A stretch of 64,000 nt of DNA from Casimicrobiaceae bacterium (GCA_026646885.1 JAPKHK010000008.1:62001-126000), one strand, 5' to 3'; shown: positions 29,336-39,709, numbered from the stretch's first letter. A program made the numbers and translations. The notes: a model not told the origin generated them from the sequence alone.

Positions 29336-31313
29336 GCCGCGCCCCTTCCAGGATCCGGCCCGGCTCGGCTTGGTGCGGCGCGCGCGGTTCCGCACGCCGC
29401 TCCACGAGGGGTGCGGGTTTTGCGCTCACGGGCTTGTCCGGCACCATGGGCGCGGCGTTCTGCAAAGGAGCGGGGCGCGCGTGCCCCGCGGGCGGTGCAA
29501 CACGTATCTCTTGTACGCGAGGCGTGGTCGCTCGCCCGCTACCGCCAGCCGGACGAGACTCCGGGATGCTCATCGGCTTGTTGGCGGACGGCACGGGAGG
29601 CGTCGCCCAGCGTTCCTCGCGGGGCAGGCGGGCGGCACTTGCCGGCGCTTCCCGAAGCAACGGCGCGGGCGCCACGCCGCTGCCCGGAGCCGCTTCTCTC
29701 GGTGCCAGGGGACGCAGCTCGCGCCTCGGTCCCGCGGTATCGGGCACGCTCGGTGGCGCAAGGCGCCCCGAGGGAACACCTGCTTCGGCAACACCGCTAC
29801 CCCCCGCTGCGGGCTTGCCCTCGCGCAAGGTGCTGGGCGCGGCCGAGGGCACCGGCAACCTCGCCGGCGGCGCGCCGGGACGAACAACCACCGGGGCGGC
29901 ACCAGTACCGCCCGCGGGCGCCCCAGTGAGTTCGCGCACCGCCCCAGGCGCCACCGGTTTGAGTACTCGGCTGGCGGGAACGACGTTGACACCACTCGAC
30001 GTCCTTGCCACCGCAATGGGCTTGACCGTTGGCGCGCTGGCAAGCACCGGAGCACTTCCAAGTTCACGCCGCGGAATGTTGACCAGATTCTCGCGCACCG
30101 GGCGGCCGCTGCTGAACGCCGCCCCCGGGACCGAGCTCACCGCTCCAGGAACGCGGTAATTGGCCATCGCCGTCACCGGTCGAGGCGGTTTGTGGGCTAT
30201 CTCGGTGTAATTGACGATATAGGGTCGGTTCACCGTGCGCACATAGTTGGTCGAACAATGGTAATAGGGACGGTAGGGATCCCGCCAGCCAAGCGGAACC
30301 CAAGCGAACAGGGGGGCAGTAATGCTGAACGACCAGGAATTCCCTCCAATAAAAGTGACCAGCGCAGGCGAATACACCGGGCGCGCCGTATAGCGCCCAG
30401 GAACCCATCCCCAGCGCCCGGAGATATGGACCCAGCGTCCGTAATGAAAGGGGGCGAAGCCCCAAGGCGCCTCGTCCACCCAGGTCCAGCCCCACGGCGT
30501 TACCCAGACCCAGCGTCCGTGGCGGTATGGCGCCCACCCGGCGACGACGTGTCGCGGGTACCAGACCGATCCATAAGTCACGTGCGTATGCCAGCTGCCA
30601 TGGTCGTCAAGATCACGCCAACCGATCATCTGGGTCGAGACGTAACGGGCGCCCACCGCGTTGTCGAGGCGCCGGTCGCGGGCTTCGCTCCAGCCGTCGA
30701 AAGCATCGGTATAGACGCCGATCCGCAGATCGAGTGAGGAATAACCGTCGCCGCTCACGGTGGCGGTTTCACCCCGCCGCACCAGGTTGCTTTCCCCCGT
30801 TCGCTCAAGGGCGGCCTCACCTTCGCGCACAACCAGCACAGTCACCGTGCGGTCCTCGTTGACGTCTAGCCGATAGACTCCGCGGCGAAGCATGCGCACA
30901 CGCGCGTTGCCTGTGAAGACCTCGACCAGTTCGCCAGCGTCCATGTTGCGCAGGCTCAGTATGATCCGCCCGCTGGCGAGGTACACATCGACCTGGCGGT
31001 CATCCAGGCGGTTGATATGCACATTGGTGTCCTCAGCCAAGCGCAGGTAACCGTCGCCAAAGTCGATTTCGGCACGGCCCTCCCGGCCCACCCAGAGGTC
31101 GTCGGCACTGGTTACCGGATAGTTCATGCCTACCTCCGCCCACGAAGACTGTGTGGCAGCATTACTGAGATAGACCTGTCCAGCGATGTCGCTGAGCCGT
31201 CCGATGCGGGCGGGCGGATCGTCGTCTCCGCGAGCGGGCAGCGCGAACAGCAGGGCAAGCGCGCAGATCGCAACCAATGGTAGCCGCGCTTTCAGGAATG
31301 CGGAATCAATCAT
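29328..31313 (-). CDS. secreted FecR/DUF6600-like protein with aromatic repeats and a Pro/Ala-rich tail
   Basis: A 661-residue exported protein of unknown function. Signal peptide residues 1-29 (ending ALPARG). Residues about 40-190 resemble a FecR-like beta domain (LWVGREGRAEIDFGDGYLRL). Residues about 230-330 hold repeated Trp/Tyr/Gly units such as YGSVWYPR, YRHGRWVWVTPWGWTWVDE, FHYGRWVHISGRWGWVPG, characteristic of DUF6600. Residues about 400-661 are low-complexity, rich in Pro, Ala, Arg and Ser and probably disordered. A perfect AGGAGGT (31319-31325, minus strand) precedes the ATG. The stop falls inside the end of convergent phaC. Periplasmic or surface location is inferred from the signal peptide. 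Confidence 0.8.
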   Translation of the reverse strand: MIDSAFLKARLPLVAICALALLFALPARGDDDPPARIGRLSDIAGQVYLSNAATQSSWAEVGMNYPVTSADDLWVGREGRAEIDFGDGYLRLAEDTNVHINRLDDRQVDVYLASGRIILSLRNMDAGELVEVFTGNARVRMLRRGVYRLDVNEDRTVTVLVVREGEAALERTGESNLVRRGETATVSGDGYSSLDLRIGVYTDAFDGWSEARDRRLDNAVGARYVSTQMIGWRDLDDHGSWHTHVTYGSVWYPRHVVAGWAPYRHGRWVWVTPWGWTWVDEAPWGFAPFHYGRWVHISGRWGWVPGRYTARPVYSPALVTFIGGNSWSFSITAPLFAWVPLGWRDPYRPYYHCSTNYVRTVNRPYIVNYTEIAHKPPRPVTAMANYRVPGAVSSVPGAAFSSGRPVRENLVNIPRRELGSAPVLASAPTVKPIAVARTSSGVNVVPASRVLKPVAPGAVRELTGAPAGGTGAAPVVVRPGAPPARLPVPSAAPSTLREGKPAAGGSGVAEAGVPSGRLAPPSVPDTAGPRRELRPLAPREAAPGSGVAPAPLLREAPASAARLPREERWATPPVPSANKPMSIPESRPAGGSGRATTPRVQEIRVAPPAGHARPAPLQNAAPMVPDKPVSAKPAPLVERRAEPRAPHQAEPGRILEGARLK

Positions 31314-31537
31314 GGGACACCTCCTAAGAACGCTTCACACGCGCAGAGCACAGTTTCCTATGCTAACGCCGCGCAGACCAGTCGGTTGACGCATGCCCAC
31401 AATATGGTCATGGCGATGCCTGGGACAGGCGGCTTTCAGCCACAAATCTGCCATGACGGTGGCGAATTGAAATAAAATAGCAGAGGCGATGAACAAGCGT
31501 TTTGAACGATCGTTTTATTCCAACCAGGAGAATCACA

Positions 31538-33358
31538 ATGTCGATGATCAAACGTGCCGCTCGTCTCACCTTGGTGGCATCGGCGATGGCATTGGGCGCC
31601 GCCGGCGGGGTCCATGCGGCGCAGTTCAGTGCAACCTACTTCTTCGGCGATAGCCTCACCGATTCTGGAGCCTACGGTGCGCGCTTCACCACGAACCCAG
31701 GCAACGTCTGGGCCCAGTATCTTGCGAGCTATTTTGGCACGACGGCGAATCCCTTCAATCAAGGCGGCACCAATTACGCCATGGGCGGCGCGCGGGTGAC
31801 CACGCAAGAGACCTACTCACCCCAGGCGTTGCCTGTGACGACACAGCTCAGCACTTACCTGGGTGGCCAGTCGGTGGATGCCAATGCGCTTTATTACGTT
31901 GCCGGCGGCCCCAACGACATCTTCTATCAGGTCGGATTGGTGGGTGCCGGCCTGATCACGCCCGAACAGATGCAGGCCAACGTCGCGACCGCGGCAACCG
32001 ATCTGCTTGCCCAAGTGGCACGGCTGCACGCCGCCGGCGCGCGCTACATCATGGTGGCAAACGTACCGGACATTTCCAAGACCCCGCTGCAAGGCGCCCA
32101 ACCGACCGCGCCTTTTGGGGCAGTCACCCAGCTCTTTAACGGCACGCTCTCCGCGGGCCTGTCGCAACTCGGGTTCGATGTGATTTCTCTGGATCTCTAC
32201 AACTTGCTTCGAGAAGTAGTGGCAGACCCGGCTGCCTACGGCTTCGTCAATGCCACTCTCCCGGTCTGCACGACCGAGAGCTCGCTGACCTGCACACCCG
32301 CGACTTTGCGCGACCCCACCGGCGCCACTACCTGGGTGTTTGCCGACGGGGTTCATCCAACCACCGGAATGCACCGCGTGGCTGCCGATTACGCGGTCTC
32401 GGTGGTAGAGGCACCTGAAAAAATCGGCTTGCTCGCGGAAGCGCCCATGCAGGCAGTGGCGGCGCAGAAGCGAGGTATCGGCAGCCGTATGATGGCCACT
32501 GCCGGGAGTGCCCGCGCCAGAGGCAGTTCAGCCTTCTATGGCAGCTATGACTATGGCACGGGAGACATCGACCGCGGCCCTCGGACTGGCGGCGCCAATA
32601 GCACGGTCAATTCGGTCCTGGTGGGCGGAGATCTCAAGTTTACCGATAGCGTCACCGGCGGTCTGGCCTTCGGCTACTCTGGCAACAAAGTGAACTTTGC
32701 CGCTGACGGTGGGAGCTTCAAGCTCGAAGAAACCATGCTCTCGGCGTACGGTGTGGCCGGATGGGGTGCGGCGTACCTCGGCGCAGCGCTGACCTACGGC
32801 GACCTCGATTTCAAGGATGTGCAGCGCAATATCGCATTGGGTGCGGGCGTGCGCGGGGAATCCGGTGACACCGAAGGCTCGCACCGCGCGGTCGACGTCT
32901 TTGGCGGCTATTGGATGGGCAATGATACGTTCAAGCATGGCCCCGGCCTTGGCCTCGCGTACCAGAAAGTGCGGGTCAGAGGTTATTCCGAGAGCGGCAC
33001 CAACAGCACCACCATGCAATTTGGACAGCAGAACCGGGAGTCCTTGGTCGGAAGCCTGGGCTACACCCTGCTCGCCCAAGTGAACGCCGGCGGCACGGTG
33101 CTCCGGCCTTACGCGCGCGTGAGTTACGAGCACGAGTTCGACGATGACGAGCGGCAAGTGCGCGCCAATCTGGTCACGATGGCCGGCGGTTTCAGCATGC
33201 CGGTCTACCGCCCCGATCCCGACACCGGGCGCATCCAGCTTGGTCTAAGCGCACAGTTCGGCAAGGGTATCACCGCTTTTGCCGGCTACACGGCGACGCT
33301 CAATAGTGGCGCTGGCAGCCAACAGGCCATTACCCTGGGCGTGCAAATCCCGATGTGA
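31538..33358 (+). CDS. autotransporter GDSL/SGNH esterase (EstA-like)
   Basis: A 606-residue type Va autotransporter. A signal peptide (residues 1-28, ending GGVHAA) is followed by an SGNH hydrolase passenger with the nucleophile Ser39 in FFGDSLTDSG, the Asn of GGPND, and Asp270/His273 in FADGVHPTT. The rest (about residue 330 on) is a 12-strand beta-barrel ending in QAITLGVQIPM. It would display an esterase/lipase at the cell surface. ATG 31538 has CAGGAG 7 nt upstream. A strong terminator follows, and it is transcribed away from the DUF6600-like gene. Confidence 0.92.
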   Translation: MSMIKRAARLTLVASAMALGAAGGVHAAQFSATYFFGDSLTDSGAYGARFTTNPGNVWAQYLASYFGTTANPFNQGGTNYAMGGARVTTQETYSPQALPVTTQLSTYLGGQSVDANALYYVAGGPNDIFYQVGLVGAGLITPEQMQANVATAATDLLAQVARLHAAGARYIMVANVPDISKTPLQGAQPTAPFGAVTQLFNGTLSAGLSQLGFDVISLDLYNLLREVVADPAAYGFVNATLPVCTTESSLTCTPATLRDPTGATTWVFADGVHPTTGMHRVAADYAVSVVEAPEKIGLLAEAPMQAVAAQKRGIGSRMMATAGSARARGSSAFYGSYDYGTGDIDRGPRTGGANSTVNSVLVGGDLKFTDSVTGGLAFGYSGNKVNFAADGGSFKLEETMLSAYGVAGWGAAYLGAALTYGDLDFKDVQRNIALGAGVRGESGDTEGSHRAVDVFGGYWMGNDTFKHGPGLGLAYQKVRVRGYSESGTNSTTMQFGQQNRESLVGSLGYTLLAQVNAGGTVLRPYARVSYEHEFDDDERQVRANLVTMAGGFSMPVYRPDPDTGRIQLGLSAQFGKGITAFAGYTATLNSGAGSQQAITLGVQIPM

Positions 33359-33382
33359 TTGGCGATCCACTCAATCGCAGGA

Positions 33383-33413
33383 AATGGCCGCGCAACCCGC
33401 GGCCATTCTTTTT
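33383..33413 (+). terminator. intrinsic terminator after the autotransporter gene
   Basis: A perfect 10-bp stem (AATGGCCGCG 33383-33392, CGCGGCCATT 33398-33407) with a 5-nt loop, followed by CTTTTT. Confidence 0.92.
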
Positions 33414-33451
33414 GGTAATCGGTGCAAGGCTTAAGCGGGGCCCAGTAAATT

Positions 33452-34240
33452 CTACCCATTCGTGCGCGGCTTGCGCGGCGCACGCGCGAAGACCCGATCA
33501 TACGCCGCATTGGGCAAGCGGCGCAGCACTGCGCCTACGAGGGCCATTGGCCAGGGCACGACATAAGACCTGCCGCCGCGCTCGATCACCCGCGCGATGC
33601 GCCGTGCCGCCTCGTTCGCCGAGAGCAGGAAGGGCATCGCGTAGGGGTTGCTTTGCGTCATCGGCGTGTCGACGTACCCTGGACAAATGGTGATCACGCG
33701 CACGCCGGTACCGTGCAGCTCGACGCGCAGGCTTTCGAGATAGACGATGGCCGCCGCTTTCGAGGCGCTGTAGGCGCCGGCCCCGGGAAGACCCCGAAGG
33801 CCCGCGACGCTGGCGATCCCGACGAGGCGACCGCCGCCCGCCTCGCGCATGGCAGCAAGAAACGGCTGAAAACTGAGCATCAACCCCCGCACGTTAACGG
33901 CAAAGATCTCCTCGAATGCACTGTTGTCCTCCGGGCACTCCGTCAGAGTGCCCCGACTGATACCGGCGTTGCCGATGACGATATCGGGAGTTCCGAAGCG
34001 ACGCAGAAAATCCTCGGCCGCGAGGGACAGCGCAGCAGCATCGCGGACGTCCGCGCCATAGATGGCTGCCTCGGCGGAATGCCATTGCGCAGCCAGCGCA
34101 TGCAGGCGTTCGACTCGGCGGGCAAGCAACCCGAGTTTCGCACCCTGGGCGGCGTAGTAGCCGGCTAGCGCCGCACCAATGCCGCTGCTCGCACCGGTGA
34201 TGAACACCCGGGGCGGGCGAGACCCGCCCCTTAATCTCAC
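33452..34240 (-). CDS. short-chain dehydrogenase/reductase
   Basis: A 262-residue classical SDR: cofactor loop FITGASSGIGAAL, acidic/basic post-strand LLARRVERL (favouring NADP), NNAG-type motif IVIGNAGIS, catalytic Ser in GIASVAGLRG and YSASK (Tyr-x3-Lys). A C-terminal hydrophobic stretch (MALVGAVLRRL) may be membrane-associated. The start is GTG 34240, overlapping the dsbA stop (GTGA) with AAGAAG upstream, so it is translationally coupled to dsbA. The argS-SPOR-dsbA-SDR order recurs in betaproteobacteria; the substrate is unknown. Confidence 0.88.
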   Translation of the reverse strand: MRLRGGSRPPRVFITGASSGIGAALAGYYAAQGAKLGLLARRVERLHALAAQWHSAEAAIYGADVRDAAALSLAAEDFLRRFGTPDIVIGNAGISRGTLTECPEDNSAFEEIFAVNVRGLMLSFQPFLAAMREAGGGRLVGIASVAGLRGLPGAGAYSASKAAAIVYLESLRVELHGTGVRVITICPGYVDTPMTQSNPYAMPFLLSANEAARRIARVIERGGRSYVVPWPMALVGAVLRRLPNAAYDRVFARAPRKPRTNG

Positions 34241-34884
34241 TTCTTGCCGCGCTCGGCTCTCGCCTTCGCGATCAGGGCATCGAGCACGCGCAATAACTGC
34301 TCGTTGCCGCCGGCTTTCTCGACATCGCTCACATACTTGCCATCAACCACCAGTAGTGGTGTGCTCTGGACATTGTAAGTCGCACCGAGAGCGCGAGCGC
34401 GAGAAACACTGCTGTTTACCGAAAATGAATTGAAGACGCTCGCGACTTTGTTCCGATCTAGCCCGCGCTTAGCGGCCCAGTCGAAGAAGGCGGCGTCCTG
34501 GTGCAACGCGATTCTATCGCGATGATACGCGTCAAACACCGCTTGGCCGTGCTGCTCTTCGACGCCGAGTGTCTCGAGGGTGAAGAAGACCTTTCCCAGG
34601 TTGATCCATGCGTTCTGGAACAGCACCGGAACTCGGCGGAACTGGACGTCCGCGGGCAGTTTCTTCGACCAAGGACCGAGGAAAGGCTCAAGGTGCGCGC
34701 AATGGATGCAACCGTAGGAAAAAAACTCGATCACCTCGATTTTCTTGCCGGTCTCCACAGGGAAGGCATTCTTGTATTGGAGGTAGTGACGGCCCTCTTG
34801 CAAATCCTGCGCGCTTGCCAGGGTAGCGAAAAGCAGCAGAAGGGCGCCGAGCAGGCCGCTGAAGACAGTGGGTTTGGAAGGCAT
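34237..34884 (-). CDS. dsbA: thiol:disulfide interchange protein DsbA
   Basis: A periplasmic disulfide-forming oxidase of 215 residues. A signal peptide (residues 1-25, ending ATLASAQ) precedes a thioredoxin fold with the redox motif Cys-Ile-His-Cys in FFSYGCIHCAHLEP and the cis-Pro loop QSTPLLVVDG. Its substrates here plausibly include secreted proteins such as the type IV pilus components. ATG 34884 has GAGG upstream; the longer frame to 34956 adds residues before the signal peptide and is rejected. Confidence 0.94.
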   Translation of the reverse strand: MPSKPTVFSGLLGALLLLFATLASAQDLQEGRHYLQYKNAFPVETGKKIEVIEFFSYGCIHCAHLEPFLGPWSKKLPADVQFRRVPVLFQNAWINLGKVFFTLETLGVEEQHGQAVFDAYHRDRIALHQDAAFFDWAAKRGLDRNKVASVFNSFSVNSSVSRARALGATYNVQSTPLLVVDGKYVSDVEKAGGNEQLLRVLDALIAKARAERGKK

Positions 34885-34960
34885 TTCGACCTCGTAAGGT
34901 ATCAGGTGAAAGACAATGGTCGGCGCGGGCGCCGCGATCCTCGGGTTAGGGAGCAAAACA

Positions 34961-35611
34961 TCAGGGATTCTTGATCACGGTCGCTTCCACGCCTCGCTTG
35001 GATAACTCGATCTTGCTTCGGTTCATTTCTTCGACCGATGCATAAGGCCCTAGACGAACCCGGTGACGTTGGCCCTTGTCGGCCAAAGTCGCCACCTGAA
35101 TAACCGCTTCGAAACCGAGCAGTGCCAGGCGCGCTTTTTCGTTTTCCGCGTCGGCGGCGTTGGCAAAGGACCCCACCTGCAGGAAGAACTGATCGGCGGG
35201 TTTGGCGTCGCCGCTCCTGGACTCGGCGACTCTTGCCTCCGCCGGCTTGCCCGCTTTGCTCTCCGGTGGCTTGGCGGCCTCAGCGGCCTTGCCGCTGACC
35301 GGCTTGCGTTCGCCCCCGGTCTTGTCTTCGGCGCCTGGCAAAATCTTATAGAAGTCGAAGCGTGGCTTGTCGGGCGGCGCGTTGGCCGCAGGCCCGGGCG
35401 CTGCGGGGAGGGTCGCCGTATCATTCTTGGGCGCCACCGCCGATTGCCCCTGGAACGGGTTGGGGCTGCGCGAAATGTAATAGAAAACCGCCGCGGCAAT
35501 CCCCAACCCAAGAATCAGTCCGATAAAGATCCCGAGGATCGTCCCTCCGCCAGAGCGCCTGCGGCCCTGCTCGCGCCTTGTCCTCTTTGCTCGGTGATCG
35601 CGGCCCATCAT
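34961..35611 (-). CDS. SPOR-domain inner-membrane protein
   Basis: A 216-residue bitopic protein: a basic cytoplasmic tail (residues 1-22), one membrane helix (about 24-46, GTILGIFIGLILGLGIAAAV), a long Pro/Ala/Lys-rich periplasmic linker and a C-terminal SPOR domain (about 140-216, FFLQVGSFANAADAENEKARL), which binds denuded septal glycan. The architecture is that of FtsN, and its position after argS is conserved in betaproteobacteria, but I do not see enough to call it FtsN itself. It is 72 bp downstream of argS and 76 bp upstream of dsbA. Confidence 0.88.
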   Translation of the reverse strand: MMGRDHRAKRTRREQGRRRSGGGTILGIFIGLILGLGIAAAVFYYISRSPNPFQGQSAVAPKNDTATLPAAPGPAANAPPDKPRFDFYKILPGAEDKTGGERKPVSGKAAEAAKPPESKAGKPAEARVAESRSGDAKPADQFFLQVGSFANAADAENEKARLALLGFEAVIQVATLADKGQRHRVRLGPYASVEEMNRSKIELSKRGVEATVIKNP

Positions 35612-35683
35612 CGCCCTTCCGTCTCAACACTCGGCCTCATGCGCCGATCTACGACCCTAGCAACGCGCGTGGCGCGCCGCCGT

Positions 35684-37345
35684 TTACATTGATTCTGGTG
35701 CGCTTACGCCCAGCACCGTCAGACCATTGCGCAACACTTGCCCAGTCGCAGCCACCAATGCAAGGCGCGCCTCGCGAAGAGCCTTCTCCGGCACCAAAAA
35801 GTGGCACGCATTATAGTAGGTGTGAAATTCCGCGGCCAGTTCCCGCAGGTAAAAGGGAATCAGGTGCGGAGCCAGCTCTCTACCCGCGTTCGCCAAGGTC
35901 TCCGGGAAATCGGCGAGCTTCTTGAGTACCGCATACTCATACGGGCTTTCGAGTAGGCCGAGTTCGGCACCGCGCAGGTCGCCCTCGTGCACGCCGGCTT
36001 GGCGCAGCACGCTGGCGATGCGCGCATGCGCATACTGCACGTAATAAACTGGATTCTCTTCGGTTTGCGAACGGGCGAGATCAATGTCGAAGGTCAGCTG
36101 CGAGTCATGCTTGCGCATCAGGAAAAAGAACCGGACGGCGTCCCGACCGACTTCGTCGAGCAAATCCCGCACTGTGACATAGCTACCTGCGCGCTTGGAG
36201 ATCTTTACCTCTTCGCCGCCGCGCATCACCGTCACCATCTGATGCAGCACATACTCTGGATAGCCCTCCGGGATACCCAGGTCGAGCGCTTGGAGCCCGG
36301 CGCGCACGCGCGTCACCGTAGAGTGGTGGTCGGCGCCCTGCTCGTTGATCACCCGCGTAAAACCGCGTTCCCACTTGGTGACGTGGTAGGCGACATCGGG
36401 AACGAAGTAAGTGTAGCTGCCATCGCTCTTTCGCATCACGCGGTCTTTGTCGTCGCCGTAGGCGGTGGTGCGCAGCCATAGGGCGTCGTCCTGGCGATAG
36501 GTTTGTCCCTGCGCGACCAGGCGCGCAACAGTCTCATCGACGCGGCCGTCCGTGTAGAGCGAACTCTCCAGATAGTAGCAATCGAAGCGCACGCCAAAGG
36601 CGGCAAGATCGCGATCCTGCTCGGCGCGCAGCACTTTAACCGCGAACCGAGTAATCTCCTCGAGGTCGTTCCCGCGCAGATCGTCCGGAAAAGCCTCCAG
36701 ATAGCCTGCCGCAATTTCGCGTATATAGTCGCCGTGATATCCGTCCTCGGGAAACGCCGCCTTCGGTTCCTGCGCCTCGCGAATTCGGGCCTGCACTGAG
36801 CGTGCGAGGTTGTTGATCTGCGCTCCCGCATCGTTGTAATAGAACTCGCGATGAACGCGCCAGCCTTGCCATTCCAGGATCGTGGCGAGCGCGTCGCCCA
36901 CCGCCGCACCCCGACCGTGCCCCACGTGCAGTGGGCCGGTGGGATTGGCCGAGACGAATTCGATCATCACCGGCTGGCTCGTGCCGCTCGCGCAGCGGCC
37001 GAACCTCGGGCCCTGCTCGCCGATGAGCCGCACCACACGTTGATGCGCCGCGGGCGCAAGGCGAAAATTGATGAACCCCGCCCCGGCGATCGCCACGCTC
37101 TCCACCCAGCGCGAGGGCGGCAGAGCGGCCACGATCGCTTGCGCCACTTCGCGCGGATTGCGGCGCAAAGTTCGCGCCAGCTGCATTGCCACGTTAGTGG
37201 CGTAGTCCCCGTGTCCGGGCTGCCTGGGGCGTTCCAGCAGAAGATTGTCGGGGACATGCTCCGACCCCAGCGCCGCTACCCCTGCCCGCAGCCAGTCCGT
37301 AAGTTCGCTTTTCAGGTCGGAATGGGGCAGATCATTCATCGTCAT
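35684..37345 (-). CDS. argS: arginyl-tRNA synthetase
   Basis: A class Ia synthetase of 553 residues that charges tRNA-Arg. The N-terminal additional domain contains [19 protein letters not shown]. The HIGH-type motif is [12 protein letters not shown] within [22 protein letters not shown] stands where other class I enzymes have KMSKS. The C-terminal DALR anticodon-binding domain ends the protein ([22 protein letters not shown]). ATG 37345 or the ATG two codons on are both possible. It probably heads the argS-SPOR-dsbA-SDR operon. Confidence 0.95.
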   Translation of the reverse strand: MTMNDLPHSDLKSELTDWLRAGVAALGSEHVPDNLLLERPRQPGHGDYATNVAMQLARTLRRNPREVAQAIVAALPPSRWVESVAIAGAGFINFRLAPAAHQRVVRLIGEQGPRFGRCASGTSQPVMIEFVSANPTGPLHVGHGRGAAVGDALATILEWQGWRVHREFYYNDAGAQINNLARSVQARIREAQEPKAAFPEDGYHGDYIREIAAGYLEAFPDDLRGNDLEEITRFAVKVLRAEQDRDLAAFGVRFDCYYLESSLYTDGRVDETVARLVAQGQTYRQDDALWLRTTAYGDDKDRVMRKSDGSYTYFVPDVAYHVTKWERGFTRVINEQGADHHSTVTRVRAGLQALDLGIPEGYPEYVLHQMVTVMRGGEEVKISKRAGSYVTVRDLLDEVGRDAVRFFFLMRKHDSQLTFDIDLARSQTEENPVYYVQYAHARIASVLRQAGVHEGDLRGAELGLLESPYEYAVLKKLADFPETLANAGRELAPHLIPFYLRELAAEFHTYYNACHFLVPEKALREARLALVAATGQVLRNGLTVLGVSAPESM

Positions 37346-37444
37346 CGTTTGCTCGGTCTTGCCGGCCGGCAGCGGCTCCTCCGCCGCGCAGCCGGCCCTG
37401 GCGTAAGGACTTGGTCTGGGGAAAGGGATGAATTATACGTGGCT

Positions 37445-39667
37445 TCAGCTGAAGTCGATCGGGTCCACATCCAGAAACCAACGCACCCTCGTGCTCTCTT
37501 CACGCAGGGGGCCATGCCAGCGCTCAAGGAAGGCGTTGAGCGCGCGCCGCGAAACACCTTGAATCAGCAGCTGCCCACGCTCGATCCCCGCCCTCCGAGC
37601 GAGCGCACTGGGCACCGGGGTATAGACTTCGATCTCTCCGCCTAGCATCGCCGCAAGCTCTCGCGCCAAGGCGTGCGCACGCTCCAGAAACCCATCAACG
37701 CCGTCTCGCCGCGGCCCCTCGGCGTGCAGCAGCGCGAGATGCGAATAGGGGGGCAAAGCCGCGCTGCGGCGCTCTTCGAGCAACAGCTGCGCCCCGGCGG
37801 CATAATCGTGTGCCAGCAGAGCCCGTAGTAGAGGATGACCGGCGAATGCGGTCTGAATGAGCACTTCCCCGGCCTTGCCCGCTCGCCCGGCACGCCCGGC
37901 CACTTGCAGCAACTGAGCGAACAAACGCTCGCTGGCTCGAAAGTCAGCGCTGAAAAAGGCGTTGTCCGCGCCCAGCACGCCGACCAGGGTGACTTCCGGG
38001 AAGTCATGCCCCTTGGTCAGCATTTGCGTGCCGATCAGGACTTCCGCGTCGCCGCGGCGGATTTGTGCAAGCATGTCCAACCAGGCATCGCGGCGACGAG
38101 TGGAATCCCGGTCGATACGCAGCAGACGTGCTTCGGGCAAGATCTGATGCAGGTGTTCTTCGAGGCGCTGGGTGCCGAAACCACGGGGCAGCAGATCAAG
38201 GTTCCCGCATTCTGGACAGGCCCGTGGTATGGAACGCTGATGCCCGCAATGATGGCAGCGCACCTTCGCGTCCGCCAGGTGCACGACCAAACGCGCCGCA
38301 CAGTGCGGGCAGGGTGCTTCCCAGCCGCAGGCACGACAGAGCAGCACGGGGGCGTAGCCGCGCCGGTTGACGAAGAGCAAGCTCTGTTCACCGCGGGCGA
38401 GGCGGGCTCTGATGGCTTCGAGTAGCGGTTCGCCGATCGGCACCGAGGGCAGTGGAACCAGTCGCACCGCCGGCAAAGACGCTCCCGCCACGGCACGCTC
38501 GTTCAGGGCGAGGTGAAGGTAGCGTCCTGCCTGGGCTCGAGCATAGGATTCGAGCGAAGGTGTCGCCGAGCCAAGTACCACTCTCGCGTTCTGGACCTCG
38601 CCGCGAAAGAGCGCCACTTCGCGGGCGTGGTAACGAACGCCTTCGCCCTGCTTGTAAGACGCGTCCTGTTCCTCGTCAAGTATGATGGCTCCCAATCTGG
38701 GGGCCGGGGCAAATACGGCCAATCGTGTACCCAAGAGCAGATCGGGCTCACCGCGCGCGGCGGCCGCCCAGGCGCGCGCTCGTTCACCGACCGCCAAGGC
38801 ACTGTGCAGAACAACCAAACGCAATCCGGGCGCTCGTTCGCGCAGGCGCTGCTCGAGCTGCGGCGTGAGGTTGATCTCAGGAACGAGTAGTAGCGTCTGC
38901 CGGCCTTGTTGGGCCAGCGCAAGAGCCAAGGCGAGGTAGACCTCGGTCTTGCCACTGCCGGTGATGCCGTGCAGCAGGACCGGCCGATCGGCGGGCGTTC
39001 GCTCCAACGCAACACAGACCCCCTCCTGGGCTGGCGTCAGGCAATATGCCGGTACCACGGGCACCGCCTCGGGCGGCACGGCTTCGACCCAGCCTGCTTG
39101 TGTCCATGCGCGCAGGGCCTGCCGCGCGCCTGCGCCCATTGCACGCAACTCTTGATCGGGCAGCGGGCCCTGCCGCAGACGCTCGGCCAGCTGGCGCCGC
39201 CGCGTGGCGCGCGCCGGTAGCCCGTCCGGCATCTGCTGGCCGCTGGCGGACAAGCGCCACAGCACGGGTCCGCGTGCCCGATCTCCAGCCTGGAGCTTTG
39301 GCGGCAGCATTTGCCCAAGGACCATGCCAAGAGATGCCTGATAATATCGAGCAACTCGGTCGGCGAGCCGAAGTAACGGTTCAGGAAGCACCCAGGGCTC
39401 GCCCCAAACTTCGCCGACCGGCAGAATCTGGTATGTGCCTTGGCGCTCGCCGGCCGGCCCGAGCAAGACGCCAGTTAGTCGCTGACGCCCAAAGTTGACG
39501 CTTACGATCGCGCCCGGCCTAGCGTCGGTCGGTGCTAGGTAGTCAAAAACCTGATCGAGCGGTAGTGGCAGGGCTACCTGCCGCGGCACCCAATGCGCCG
39601 GAGTGGGCGCCGCACCCACGGTGTTCAGGTCTGAGTGCGTTGGCGACGGTTTTTCATTCGTGACCAT
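37445..39667 (-). CDS. priA: primosomal protein N' (replication restart helicase)
   Basis: A 740-residue 3'-5' helicase that recognises stalled forks and reloads the replisome. The N-terminal 3'-BD domain holds VALPLPLDQVFDYLAP. Walker A is GITGSGKTEVY and the Walker B/DEAH segment is ILDEEQDASYKQG. A zinc region has eight Cys from CRACGWEAPCPHC to CHHCGHQRSIPRACPEC. ATG 39667 is preferred over an upstream GTG at 39685. Two DnaA boxes lie about 57-77 bp upstream, suggesting DnaA control. The gene follows hemE on the same strand after a 323-bp gap. Confidence 0.95.
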   Translation of the reverse strand: MVTNEKPSPTHSDLNTVGAAPTPAHWVPRQVALPLPLDQVFDYLAPTDARPGAIVSVNFGRQRLTGVLLGPAGERQGTYQILPVGEVWGEPWVLPEPLLRLADRVARYYQASLGMVLGQMLPPKLQAGDRARGPVLWRLSASGQQMPDGLPARATRRRQLAERLRQGPLPDQELRAMGAGARQALRAWTQAGWVEAVPPEAVPVVPAYCLTPAQEGVCVALERTPADRPVLLHGITGSGKTEVYLALALALAQQGRQTLLLVPEINLTPQLEQRLRERAPGLRLVVLHSALAVGERARAWAAAARGEPDLLLGTRLAVFAPAPRLGAIILDEEQDASYKQGEGVRYHAREVALFRGEVQNARVVLGSATPSLESYARAQAGRYLHLALNERAVAGASLPAVRLVPLPSVPIGEPLLEAIRARLARGEQSLLFVNRRGYAPVLLCRACGWEAPCPHCAARLVVHLADAKVRCHHCGHQRSIPRACPECGNLDLLPRGFGTQRLEEHLHQILPEARLLRIDRDSTRRRDAWLDMLAQIRRGDAEVLIGTQMLTKGHDFPEVTLVGVLGADNAFFSADFRASERLFAQLLQVAGRAGRAGKAGEVLIQTAFAGHPLLRALLAHDYAAGAQLLLEERRSAALPPYSHLALLHAEGPRRDGVDGFLERAHALARELAAMLGGEIEVYTPVPSALARRAGIERGQLLIQGVSRRALNAFLERWHGPLREESTRVRWFLDVDPIDFS

Positions 39668-39709
39668 AAATTTCGGCTGCAACACACTCTTTTTCCGATC
39701 AAATCGGGC

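Noticed and set aside
36181..36210. KISKRAG in ArgS as a damaged KMSKS loop
   Set aside because: Arginyl-tRNA synthetases commonly lack the canonical KMSKS, so this is normal.
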